Shown here piece by piece: positions 6,905 through 14,959 of a stretch of 64,000 nt of DNA. The stretch's first letter is position 1. Each line of letters starts with the position of its first letter. The stretch is from an uncultured Collinsella sp. (GTDB lineage: Bacteria > Actinomycetota > Coriobacteriia > Coriobacteriales > Coriobacteriaceae), in NCBI GenBank assembly GCA_958415625.1, contig CATYZI010000004.1:1-64000 (forward strand), read 5' to 3'. Below the pieces are notes generated by a model. The model was not told the DNA's origin. It saw only the letters and a program-made list of their open reading frames with translations, and did not search any database. The position numbers were made by a program, and so were the translations under genes.

Positions 6905-9127
6905 ATGAAGATCATCAAGCGCAGCGGCACCGAGGTTGTCTTTGACATCGATAAGATCGTCAATGCCATCCGCGCCGCCAACTTGGAGGTCGAGGAGAGC
7001 TCTCGTCTAACTGACCGCCAGGTGGTTTACGCGGCACAAAACGTCGCCGAGGCATGTGAGAACGCGGGCCACACCGTTTCGGTCGAGGAGATCCAGGATT
7101 TGGTCGAGGACGAGATCATGCGTCTCGACTGCTACGAGGTTGCCCGCCACTACATCATCTATCGCTATGTTCAGAGCCTGAAGCGCCAGAAGAACACGAC
7201 TGACGACAAGATTCTGTCGCTGATCGAGTGCAATAACGAAGAGGTCAAGCAGGAGAACTCTAACAAGAACCCGACCGTCAATTCCGTCCAGCGCGACTAT
7301 ATGGCCGGCGAGATTTCCAAGGACCTGACTCAGCGCGTGCTGCTGCCCCAGGAGATCGTGGATGCCCACAATGAGGGCCTGATCCACTTCCACGATTCCG
7401 ACTACTTTGCCCAGCATATGCATAACTGCGACCTGGTGAACCTGGAGGACATGCTCCAGAACGGCACCGTTATCTCGGGCACGCTGATTGAGAAGCCGCA
7501 CAGCTTCTCGACTGCCTGCAACATCGCGACGCAGATTATCGCCCAGGTTGCTTCCTCCCAGTACGGCGGCCAGTCTATTTCGCTGACCCATCTCGCCCCC
7601 TTTGTTGAGGTGAGCCGTCAAAAGATTCGCGGCGAGGTCGCCCGCGAGCTCGAGGAGCTCGGTGTTTCGGCATCTGCCGAGAAAGTCCGTGAGGTCGTTG
7701 AGGACCGTCTGCGTGACGAGATCCGTCGCGGCGTCCAGACGATTCAGTATCAGGTCGTGACCCTTATGACCACCAACGGCCAGGCGCCGTTCGTGACGGT
7801 CTTTATGTATCTCAATGAGGCCCGTACGCCCCAGGAGAAGCACGACCTTGCCATGATCGTGGAGGAGACGCTTCGTCAGCGCTATGAGGGCGTTAAGAAC
7901 GAGGCGGGCGTGTGGATTACTCCGGCATTCCCCAAGCTTATCTATGTACTCGAGGACGATAACGTTCACGAGAATTCCCCGTACTTCTACCTGACCCAGC
8001 TGGCTGCCAAGTGCACCGCCAAGCGCATGGTGCCCGACTACATCTCCGAGAAGAAGATGCGCGAGCTCAAGCTGTCGAAGGGCGAGACCGCCGGCAACGG
8101 CGATTGCTACACCTGCATGGGTTGCCGCAGTTTCCTGACGCCCGACCGCTCGGGCAACGGCTTTAACAATGTCGCCAACGCGCTGAACTATGACCCGACC
8201 AAGCCTAAGTACTATGGCCGCTTTAACCAGGGCGTTGTGACCATCAACCTGCCCGATGTCGCGCTGAGCTCGCACCAGGACATGGACAAGTTCTGGAAGA
8301 TCTTCGACGAGCGCCTTGAGCTGTGCCACCGCGCTCTGCTGTGCCGTCATGAGCGTCTGATGGGTACGCTTTCGGATGCCGCACCGATTCTTTGGCAGTA
8401 CGGTGCCCTGGCGCGTCTGAAGAAGGGCGAGACGATCGATAAGCTGCTCGTGGGTGGCTATTCCACCATCAGCCTGGGGTATGCCGGCCTGTATGAGTGC
8501 GTCAAGTACATGACGGGCCACAGCCACACCGAGAAGGAGGGCACACCCTTTGCCATGGCCGTCATGCAGCGTATGAACGATAAGTGCGCCGAGTGGAAGG
8601 CCGAAAGCGATATTGACTTCTCGCTGTACGGTACCCCGCTTGAGTCGACGACCTACAAGTTCGCCAAGTGCCTGCAGCGTCGTTTTGGCATCATCCCGGG
8701 CGTGACGGACAAGGGCTACATCACCAACAGCTACCACGTCCACGTGTCCGAGGAGATCGACGCATTCGACAAGCTCAAGTTCGAGGGCATGTTCCAGCAG
8801 CTTTCGCCGGGCGGTGCCATTTCCTACGTCGAGGTTCCCAACATGCAGGACAACCTCAAGGCTGTCATCCGCGTGATGCAGTACATCTACGACAACATCA
8901 TGTACGCCGAGCTCAACACCAAGAGCGACTACTGTCAGGTGTGCGGCTACGACGGCGAGATTAAGATTGTCGAGGATGACGGCAAGCTGGTGTGGGAGTG
9001 CCCCAACTGCGGCAACCGCGACCAGGAGAAGATGAATGTCGCCCGTCGTACGTGCGGCTACATCGGTACCCAGTTCTGGAACCAGGGTCGAACCGAGGAG
9101 ATCCGCGACCGCGTGCTGCATCTCTAA
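6905..9127 (+). CDS. nrdD: Anaerobic (class III) ribonucleoside-triphosphate reductase
   Basis: A 740-residue cytosolic glycyl-radical enzyme that reduces NTPs to dNTPs without oxygen. Residues 1-90 form the ATP-cone allosteric domain (starts MKIIKRSGTEVVFDI). The large catalytic barrel follows. The C-terminus has the four-cysteine zinc site CxxC (CQVC, about 677-680) and CPNC (about 700), then the glycyl-radical loop RRTCGYIG. The activase gene nrdG is 426 bp downstream. ATG 6905 is chosen over an in-frame ATG at 6875 because of the GAGG-rich site just before it and because the ATP-cone starts there. Upstream NrdR boxes indicate repression when dATP/ATP is high. Confidence 0.97.
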   Translation: MKIIKRSGTEVVFDIDKIVNAIRAANLEVEESSRLTDRQVVYAAQNVAEACENAGHTVSVEEIQDLVEDEIMRLDCYEVARHYIIYRYVQSLKRQKNTTDDKILSLIECNNEEVKQENSNKNPTVNSVQRDYMAGEISKDLTQRVLLPQEIVDAHNEGLIHFHDSDYFAQHMHNCDLVNLEDMLQNGTVISGTLIEKPHSFSTACNIATQIIAQVASSQYGGQSISLTHLAPFVEVSRQKIRGEVARELEELGVSASAEKVREVVEDRLRDEIRRGVQTIQYQVVTLMTTNGQAPFVTVFMYLNEARTPQEKHDLAMIVEETLRQRYEGVKNEAGVWITPAFPKLIYVLEDDNVHENSPYFYLTQLAAKCTAKRMVPDYISEKKMRELKLSKGETAGNGDCYTCMGCRSFLTPDRSGNGFNNVANALNYDPTKPKYYGRFNQGVVTINLPDVALSSHQDMDKFWKIFDERLELCHRALLCRHERLMGTLSDAAPILWQYGALARLKKGETIDKLLVGGYSTISLGYAGLYECVKYMTGHSHTEKEGTPFAMAVMQRMNDKCAEWKAESDIDFSLYGTPLESTTYKFAKCLQRRFGIIPGVTDKGYITNSYHVHVSEEIDAFDKLKFEGMFQQLSPGGAISYVEVPNMQDNLKAVIRVMQYIYDNIMYAELNTKSDYCQVCGYDGEIKIVEDDGKLVWECPNCGNRDQEKMNVARRTCGYIGTQFWNQGRTEEIRDRVLHL

Positions 9128-9142
9128 TAACCATCCCAGACT

Positions 9143-9272
9143 GCCCCGTAGCGAGGCCCCGGACCTTTACTCGCTATTTCGGACAGTCCTGGCTCACGAC
9201 GGAGGCGCCACTGGCGCCTCCTGTTCGTGCGGAACTCATATCGAGCAAAGGTCCGGGGCCTCGCTACGGGGC
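9143..9272. repeat. Long inverted repeat between nrdD and nrdG, 26-bp perfect arms
   Basis: Arms at 9143-9168 (GCCCCGTAGCGAGGCCCCGG...) and 9247-9272 are exact reverse complements over 26 bp, with partial pairing going on into TACTCGCTAT / ATATCGAGC. In the centre is a second hairpin, GGAGGCGCC-ACT-GGCGCCTCC (9201-9221). No T-run follows. The rest of the gap to 9454 shows no gene. Confidence 0.85.
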
Positions 9273-9454
9273 GGCCAAGTTGACGTAGCTGAGATGCAGC
9301 GCGCGGTCTGCTCACCCCTCGAAATTCTTAGCGGACATGAGTTGACTTGCAGCAACGCTTTGCTTGCGATGACGGTTGAGCTGCAACAAAGTATTTATTG
9401 GACCTTGAACCCTATACTCGATGTTCGCTTCGTTCATTGAGTTACCCTTTGCAT

Positions 9455-9538
9455 GAGGCCGGGACATATCGTCCCGCCCGCAGTTTCGCAGGCCGAAGGC
9501 CGAGAATGTTTGAGGACGGGATGATATGTCCCGGCCTC
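9455..9538. repeat. Inverted repeat abutting the nrdG start region
   Basis: GAGGCCGGGACATATCGTCCCG (9455-9476) pairs with 9517-9538; the only non-identity is G facing T, a G-U pair if transcribed from the plus strand. The centre contains GGCCGAAGGCC. The right arm ends 3-9 bp before the nrdG ribosome site GGGAGAG (9541-9547). Confidence 0.8.
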
Positions 9539-9553
9539 CCGGGAGAGTTACCT

Positions 9554-10135
9554 ATGAACTACGCGAACATTAAGTATTTCGACATTGCTGATGGGGAAGG
9601 CGTTCGTACTTCTCTGTTTGTGAGCGGGTGCCGTCGTGGGTGCAAGAATTGCTTTAACTCTGTCGCGTGGGACTTTGCTGCGGGCGAGCCCTTTGATCGC
9701 ACCGTCGAGGACAAGATTATTGAGAGCCTCGACCATCCCTTTATCGATGGTCTGACGATTTTGGGCGGCGAGCCTATGGAACCTGAGAATCAGGCGGGAC
9801 TCGTTGAGTTTGTCGAGCGTGTTCGTGAGGCTTACCCCGTGGAGTCGGGGAAGACTATTTGGTGCTTTACCGGTGACGTGCTCGAGGAGCTTATGCCGGG
9901 CGGTCGTCATCATACCGAGGTGACGGATCGCATTCTTGCCTGCCTTGACATGTTGGTGGACGGCCCGTTTGTTCAAGATCTGTACGATATCTCGTTGCGT
10001 TTTAGGGGCTCGAGTAACCAGCGCGTGATCGATATGAATGCCACGCGTGCCCGTGCTGAGCGCGAGGGCGTTGCGCTTTGTGATGCGGTTGAACTTTGGC
10101 GTGATGATCCGGTCTATTCGACCCATACTATGTAG
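9554..10135 (+). CDS. nrdG: Anaerobic ribonucleotide reductase activating enzyme (radical SAM)
   Basis: A 193-residue radical-SAM activase that makes the glycyl radical on NrdD. The Fe-S motif CxxxCxxC is at Cys26, Cys30 and Cys33 (CRRGCKNC), after the typical NYANIKYFDIADGEGVRTSL start. LGGEP (about 76-80) is the SAM-binding GGE motif. ATG 9554 has GGGAGAG 7-13 bp upstream; reading further upstream would translate the inverted repeat. It is normally cotranscribed with nrdD, but here two large hairpins lie between them, so its expression may be set separately. Confidence 0.95.
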   Translation: MNYANIKYFDIADGEGVRTSLFVSGCRRGCKNCFNSVAWDFAAGEPFDRTVEDKIIESLDHPFIDGLTILGGEPMEPENQAGLVEFVERVREAYPVESGKTIWCFTGDVLEELMPGGRHHTEVTDRILACLDMLVDGPFVQDLYDISLRFRGSSNQRVIDMNATRARAEREGVALCDAVELWRDDPVYSTHTM

Positions 10136-10201
10136 CTTGTGGTCGATGCCGGAGGGCGTGGTACCATAGCGCGAACGTGAAATCGGAAAAGTGAGGCCCA
10201 G

Positions 10202-10759
10202 ATGGTCGATCAGGAAAAAGTCGAGGCCGCCATTAAGCTGTTGCTTGAGGGCATAGGCGAGGACCCAACTCGTGAGGGCCTGCTGGAGACCCCGGCGCGC
10301 GTTGCCCGTATGTATGGTGAGATCGCCGGCGGCATGGACCAGAGTGCCGAGGAACACCTGTCCAAAACCTTTGCCGTCGCTTCGAACGATTTGGTTATCG
10401 AGCGCGACATTACGTTCTACTCGCTGTGCGAACATCATCTGCTGCCGTTTTATGGCAAGGCCGCCATTGGTTATATCCCTAACGGTCGGGTGGCTGGGCT
10501 TTCCAAGCTCGCCCGCACGGTTGAGGTTTATGCCCGCCGTCTTCAGCTGCAGGAGCAACTGTGCGCACAGGTTGCCGATGCCCTCATGGATTATCTCGCT
10601 CCCCAGGGAGCGATTGTGTTGATGGAGGCCGAGCATATGTGCATGACGATGCGTGGCGTGCAAAAGCCCGGCACCAAGACCGTGACGCTTGCTCGCCGCG
10701 GCGTCTTTGAGACCGATTCCGCGCTCGAGGAGCGTTTCTTTAGGATGCTGGGCCGCTAA
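10202..10759 (+). CDS. folE: GTP cyclohydrolase I
   Basis: A 185-residue enzyme that turns GTP into 7,8-dihydroneopterin triphosphate, the first step of folate synthesis. The zinc ligands are visible in SLCEHHLLPF (about 74-83) and HMCMTMRGV (Cys about 145). The length matches bacterial FolE. It opens a three-gene run: the HD-domain gene starts 2 bp after its stop, and folB follows 43 bp later. Confidence 0.96.
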   Translation: MVDQEKVEAAIKLLLEGIGEDPTREGLLETPARVARMYGEIAGGMDQSAEEHLSKTFAVASNDLVIERDITFYSLCEHHLLPFYGKAAIGYIPNGRVAGLSKLARTVEVYARRLQLQEQLCAQVADALMDYLAPQGAIVLMEAEHMCMTMRGVQKPGTKTVTLARRGVFETDSALEERFFRMLGR

Positions 10760-10761
10760 CC

Positions 10762-11343
10762 ATGAGAGTCGTCAACGACTTTACATCGAAGACCGATGAG
10801 GGGACGTCGCGTCGCGGCTTTATGGCTTCGGGCCTGGCCCCCTTTGGTGCCATGCCTCGCATTGATTACATTTGTGCCAACGGGCTGTTCCGCCGGCACC
10901 TGGGCAACATCGTACAGTTGGAATCGGGGCGCATCTTCTGCCGCCACGGTATTGACCATCTGCTCGATGTCGCTCGCATTATGTGGATCAAGAATCTCGA
11001 GGAGCAGCTCGAATTTGACCGCGAGGTCATCTACGCCACGGCACTTCTTCACGATATCGGCAAAGATGAACAGTATGAATCGGGTATATCCCATGATGTT
11101 GCAAGCGAACGCGTCGCTGATGCGATTCTCGGCGGCATGCCCGATGACGTGGCGTTTGAGCCGGCCGATGCCGCAGCCATTAAGACGGCCATTCTGGGCC
11201 ATCGAAAGCTGCGCGTGAACAGCCAACCGCTTGAGCGTCTGCTCTATGCAGCCGACAAAGCGTCGCGCGCCTGCTTTGCATGCCCCGCGCGCAATGCTTG
11301 CAACTGGAGCGATGATAAAAAGAACCTGTCGATTCGCGTGTAG
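10762..11343 (+). CDS. HD-domain phosphohydrolase in the pterin operon
   Basis: A 193-residue HD-superfamily protein. Metal-binding residues are seen in FCRHGIDHLLDVARI (His about 55-59) and ALLHDIGKDE (HD about 98-99). The C-terminus has a cysteine cluster, CFACPARNAC (about 172-181), that could bind metal or an Fe-S centre. It sits between folE and folB with a 2-bp gap after folE, so a phosphohydrolase step on a pterin intermediate (for example removing phosphate from dihydroneopterin phosphates) is a reasonable guess, but this is inferred from position only. Confidence 0.7.
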   Translation: MRVVNDFTSKTDEGTSRRGFMASGLAPFGAMPRIDYICANGLFRRHLGNIVQLESGRIFCRHGIDHLLDVARIMWIKNLEEQLEFDREVIYATALLHDIGKDEQYESGISHDVASERVADAILGGMPDDVAFEPADAAAIKTAILGHRKLRVNSQPLERLLYAADKASRACFACPARNACNWSDDKKNLSIRV

Positions 11344-11386
11344 TTAGTTTGCGCGGTCGGGGTTCTAAACGAAGGAGACGATCGCG

Positions 11387-11872
11387 ATGAGTAACAAGAA
11401 ACTGCCCGAGAATGCAACCAAGACTGAAGGCGCCGAGCTCGCCCGCCGTGGAAGGGGCGAAATATCCACCGCAACGGCGGTGCCCCACGTGAGCTATGAC
11501 GATCTGCGCCATGCCGATCGCATTGTCATTGACGGCCTTGAGGTTTTTGCCAACCATGGCGTGTATCCCGAGGAGAATGCGCTGGGTCAGAAGTTCATCG
11601 TTTCTCTGGTGCTCTATGCCGACCTGCGCGCGGCGGGGGAGCACGATAACCTGGATGCCTCGATTGACTACGGCTCGGTGTGCCACGATGTCGATGGCTA
11701 TCTGCGCGAGCATACGTTTAAGCTCATCGAGGCGGCAGCCGAGGGGACAGCCCAGATGCTGCTGCGCCGTTATCCCTCGCTGCTTGGTGTGCGCATAAAG
11801 CTCGATAAGCCGTGGGCTCCTGTTGGCCTGCCTCTGGCAAGCTGCGGCGTCGAGATCGAGCGCGTGCGCTAG
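11387..11872 (+). CDS. folB: Dihydroneopterin aldolase
   Basis: A 161-residue protein; residues about 40-161 are the FolB aldolase domain (DRIVIDGLEVFANHGVYPEE, then IDYGSV, then the C-terminal LDKPWAP). It cleaves 7,8-dihydroneopterin to 6-hydroxymethyl-dihydropterin. Residues 1-39 are an extra, low-complexity N-terminus not found in ordinary FolB (about 120 residues). AAGGAG before ATG 11387 supports that start. No folK or folP follows; the next gene is on the other strand. Confidence 0.92.
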   Translation: MSNKKLPENATKTEGAELARRGRGEISTATAVPHVSYDDLRHADRIVIDGLEVFANHGVYPEENALGQKFIVSLVLYADLRAAGEHDNLDASIDYGSVCHDVDGYLREHTFKLIEAAAEGTAQMLLRRYPSLLGVRIKLDKPWAPVGLPLASCGVEIERVR

Positions 11873-11878
11873 TCGACG

Positions 11879-12655
11879 CTAGAGCTTGTTGAGGGGTGGC
11901 TGCTTGAGCCGCTGCGACAGAGCTTTATTGTTGGGACAGTACGTGTCGAGCAGGGCGTGGAATCGCTGATTGTGGCTTGGCTCGAGCAAGTGGACGAGCT
12001 CGTGGGCGACAACCATGTCGAGGCATTCGATGGGATAGGCGGCAAGTTCGCGTGCGATGCGAATGGCGCCGGTCTTGGGCGTGCATGATCCCCAGCGCGT
12101 TTTCATGCTGCGCACGGAGACGCGGGCCACGGTGACGCCCATTGCGATTTCGTACGCGTGCACCATATCGTACAGCGCCGTGGTGACCTCGGTTGCATAG
12201 AGCTGGTCGATACGGGCTTGGAGCTCATCGGACGTTAGGCCGTCGAGGATTGCGTGCCGCTTGGCCTGTGGGCCTTCGTCCGATTCATCGGTACCCATAA
12301 AACTTGCGAAGGTGGCCTGTTTGGGTCGCGGTGCGGGTGATGCAAAGTTGTGATCGAGTGCATCCTGTACCGTGATGGGCTTGCCCCAAAGTGCAATGAT
12401 GGACGAGGGGCTGAGCGGCTCTCGTGCCGTCGCCTGACGCTGCTCGCGCTGGGCAAGTCGACTGATAATCCAGGCGCTGTTGCGCTTCACAAACGCTTCG
12501 ATACGCTCGCGGGTGGCTCCGAGCGGTGCGCTGGCGTGGACCTCACCGCTCGAAGTGACGCGTAGGTTGAAGTTCTTGACGCACTTTTTGGTAACGACGA
12601 CGGGGATGGGCATCCCATCCGGTCGGGGTACGGAAATCGTGAATTGCTGCGTCAA
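11879..12655 (-). CDS. YgjP-like (M48-type, SprT-fold) metallohydrolase
   Basis: A 258-residue cytosolic protein of the YgjP/DUF45 family. The zinc-binding HELVH (218-222) is followed by HNQRFHALL, as usual in this family; RWGSC precedes it. E. coli YgjP was reported to act on UTP, so the true reaction may not be proteolysis. An insertion of about 40 residues in the middle (about 100-140) looks disordered. It converges with folB, 6 bp apart. Upstream is a 13-bp-arm hairpin and the dipeptidase gene on the same strand. Confidence 0.8.
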   Translation of the reverse strand: MTQQFTISVPRPDGMPIPVVVTKKCVKNFNLRVTSSGEVHASAPLGATRERIEAFVKRNSAWIISRLAQREQRQATAREPLSPSSIIALWGKPITVQDALDHNFASPAPRPKQATFASFMGTDESDEGPQAKRHAILDGLTSDELQARIDQLYATEVTTALYDMVHAYEIAMGVTVARVSVRSMKTRWGSCTPKTGAIRIARELAAYPIECLDMVVAHELVHLLEPSHNQRFHALLDTYCPNNKALSQRLKQPPLNKL

Positions 12656-12677
12656 AAGTTATCCTTCAGATTGGGGG

Positions 12678-12715
12678 GCGGGTCGGCATGTCGATTGCTC
12701 GGCATGCCGACCCGC
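12678..12715 (-). terminator. Hairpin between dipeptidase and YgjP genes
   Basis: GCGGGTCGGCATG (12678-12690) pairs perfectly with 12703-12715. On the minus strand a C-run rather than a T-run follows, so efficient termination is uncertain. Confidence 0.5.
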
Positions 12716-12730
12716 TCAAGGGATGCGAAA

Positions 12731-13744
12731 TTAATAGCGCTCGAAGAAGGCAAGGGCATTATCGCTGCAGAGCTTTTGCATCACGGTCTTGCCAAAGTGC
12801 TTGGAGAGCATGTTCTGGAATTCGGGCATCTTGCTGGCATCGGAGAGGAAAGCGGGCACCGTGGCACCGTCCCAGTCGCCACCGAGTGCGATGACGTCCT
12901 CGCCGCCCAGGTCGAGCCAGTGCTCGATATGTGCCGCTAGCTGGTCGAAGGTGACGTCTGCGGCGGTCTCGTCGGTTGCGTCGTTGGAAAGGAACTCGCT
13001 GCAGTAGTTGAGGCCGACGATACCGCCCATGTCGCGAATGGTGCGGAACTGGTCGTCGGTGAGGTTGCGCTTGACGCCGCAAACCGCGCGGGAGTTGGAG
13101 TGGCTGGCGACGAAGGGGCGCGTGGCGTGGGCGACAACCTCGTCAAAGCACTCATCGTTGAGGTGGGAGACGTCGAGCACCATGCCGGCGTGCTCCATCT
13201 GCGTAAGGGCCTCGATGCCGGCGGCGGTGAGGCCGGCGTGGGTGTCGTGGCCGCTCGCGAGCGGCCCCTGCGCATTCCAGCTGAGTGATGACATGAGCAC
13301 GCCCAGGCTCTTGAGTACCTCGATCAGCGCGGGGTCCTCGGCAAAGAACGTGGCGTTTTCGATGGTGTGGATGCAAGCGACCTTGCCGTCCTTGAGCGCG
13401 GGGCGAATGTCTGCGGCGCTGCGCACGTTGACCATGCGGTCGTGGTTGAGCATTGCCTGGCCGCTCATATGCGCCATGATCTGCGCCTGGAAGCGCGCGG
13501 CGTGGGCGGTGGGAATCTCGTCGGGGACAAACGTGGCGAAGCACTGTGCCCACGGAGTTTTGCCGATCTTTGCGAGCGAGATGGCGCAGGCGTTGCCCTC
13601 GATGAGGTCGAAATCTTGCGGATGCGTTTCGTCGCCGGGGAAATAACCGTCGGTGCCGGCGGTAAAGCGCAGGTCGAGATCGAGCGTGGCCCAGCCGATG
13701 CGGTCGGCGGTGTCACAGTGTAGGTCAAATACGGGATATGCCAT
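12731..13744 (-). CDS. Membrane-dipeptidase family (M19) dipeptidase
   Basis: A 337-residue zinc dipeptidase of family M19, splitting dipeptides. The barrel begins FDLHCDTADRIG with the HxD metal motif (about 6-8). The bridging Glu is in HTIENATFF. VLDVSHLND and FVASHSNSR carry the downstream histidines, and the last strand has ALGGDWDG. No signal peptide is seen, so it is probably cytosolic. The start is ATG 13744, with GGAGG 5 bp upstream; a longer frame upstream lacks such a site. Confidence 0.9.
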   Translation of the reverse strand: MAYPVFDLHCDTADRIGWATLDLDLRFTAGTDGYFPGDETHPQDFDLIEGNACAISLAKIGKTPWAQCFATFVPDEIPTAHAARFQAQIMAHMSGQAMLNHDRMVNVRSAADIRPALKDGKVACIHTIENATFFAEDPALIEVLKSLGVLMSSLSWNAQGPLASGHDTHAGLTAAGIEALTQMEHAGMVLDVSHLNDECFDEVVAHATRPFVASHSNSRAVCGVKRNLTDDQFRTIRDMGGIVGLNYCSEFLSNDATDETAADVTFDQLAAHIEHWLDLGGEDVIALGGDWDGATVPAFLSDASKMPEFQNMLSKHFGKTVMQKLCSDNALAFFERY

Positions 13745-13865
13745 AGTTCCTCCGGTTGCAGCGTTTCTTTGCAAACTGTCTTTGAATTGTATGACTAGGG
13801 TATAGTTAGCGCCATATGTTCACGGCGGCTTGCGTTGTGCGCCGCCCTTATATACGGAGGTTTCC

Positions 13866-14294
13866 ATGTCCAACCAGGGCAAGAAGGTCAAGACCCATTA
13901 TCGTGGCACGCTCGACGACGGCACGCAGTTCGATAGCTCCTACGATCGCGGCGAGCCGCTGGAGTTCACCTGTGGCGCCGGCCAGATGATCAAGGGCTTC
14001 GACGCCGCTGTTGTCGACATGCAGGTGGGCGAGAAGAAGACCGTGCACATTCCTGCTGCCGATGCCTACGGCGAGCACAATCCCGAGATGGTTATTACCT
14101 TCCCGGCCGAACAGGTTCCCAACATCGAGCAGATCGAGAAGGGCATGAAGCTTTTCCTGTCCACGCCGAGCGGTATGCCCGTCCCCGCCGTGGTCATCGA
14201 CGTAACGCCCGAGGCCGTGACGCTCGACGCCAACCACGAGTTGGCCGGCAAGGACCTCAACTTTGATATCGAGCTCGTCGAGGTCGAGGGCTAG
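13866..14294 (+). CDS. FKBP-type peptidyl-prolyl isomerase, SlyD-like
   Basis: A 142-residue FKBP with an inserted IF domain, as in SlyD: HYRGTLDDGTQFDSS at the N-terminus, GAGQMIKGFD at the active site, VGEKKTVHIP, then the insert AYGEHNPEM...FPAEQVP. It catalyses prolyl isomerisation and acts as a folding helper. The histidine/cysteine-rich nickel tail of E. coli SlyD is absent; it ends at VELVEVEG. GGAGG is 6 bp before ATG 13866. The gene 3 bp downstream encodes UreE, another nickel-linked family. Confidence 0.9.
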   Translation: MSNQGKKVKTHYRGTLDDGTQFDSSYDRGEPLEFTCGAGQMIKGFDAAVVDMQVGEKKTVHIPAADAYGEHNPEMVITFPAEQVPNIEQIEKGMKLFLSTPSGMPVPAVVIDVTPEAVTLDANHELAGKDLNFDIELVEVEG

Positions 14295-14297
14295 AGT

Positions 14298-14876
14298 ATG
14301 CCTGAACGCTTGGTTTCGACGACATGCTTGGGAAATCTCAACGATCCGTCCTATGAACTCCTGCTTCGCCGGGAGCTGGGCGGTGTCTTTGAAGTTGACG
14401 AGCTGCTGCTCGATTGGGACCAGGCTGATGTATGCGCGTTTGTGGGCGTGACGGAGCTGGGGCGCACGATTGATGTTCGGCTGGATACTGCCGACGGCGG
14501 TCGTCTTGCCGATGGCGACGTGCTCGCCATTGACCGTTCGGGCGTGGTGTCCGTGGCGGTTGTCGTGCGCCTGCGCAGCGCCGAGGTTTATTTGGTCGAA
14601 GTCGACCGCATGGATCCGATTGCACTCGCGCATGCGTGTTGGGAGATCGGCAACATGCATGCGCCGCTCTTCCGGGGTGACTCGGACGAGCATACCGTGC
14701 GCATGTATACGCCGGTGCAGCCTGTTTTGGGCCGCATGCTTCGGGGTGTCGAGGGTGTTCGGCTCTCGGTGGTTACCCGTGAACTCGATGCGGACCGGCG
14801 CTTTGCGTCGAGTGCGGCGGAGGTCGTCGTGAGCATGGCTCCCGACTTTACCATCGTTAAAAAGACGCGCGGCTAA
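14298..14876 (+). CDS. UreE-like nickel metallochaperone
   Basis: A 192-residue protein with the two-domain UreE plan: an N-terminal peptide-binding domain ending LADGDVLAIDRSGVVSV, and a C-terminal ferredoxin-like domain with the family signature CWEIGNMHAPLF (His about 121) and PVLGRMLRG. UreE delivers nickel to urease. The C-terminal histidine tail is missing and the terminal part is about 30 residues longer than usual. No urease structural or other accessory gene is in the window. Cotranscription with the SlyD-like FKBP suggests a joint nickel role, perhaps for another nickel enzyme. Function is inferred from family only. Confidence 0.75.
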   Translation: MPERLVSTTCLGNLNDPSYELLLRRELGGVFEVDELLLDWDQADVCAFVGVTELGRTIDVRLDTADGGRLADGDVLAIDRSGVVSVAVVVRLRSAEVYLVEVDRMDPIALAHACWEIGNMHAPLFRGDSDEHTVRMYTPVQPVLGRMLRGVEGVRLSVVTRELDADRRFASSAAEVVVSMAPDFTIVKKTRG

Positions 14877-14959
14877 GTGCGCGTATGCGTAAGACGGGCT
14901 TTGAGGGGCGACCAATCAAAGTCCGTCTTGCTGTTGATAGGAGGCTTTGGGGGAAGCAT

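Noticed and set aside
7007..9121. 704-codon open frame antisense to nrdD
   Set aside because: No ribosome site or family match; it arises from the strong third-position bias of nrdD read on the other strand. Similar long antisense frames over metY, pgi, ettA and the ABC genes were dismissed for the same reason.
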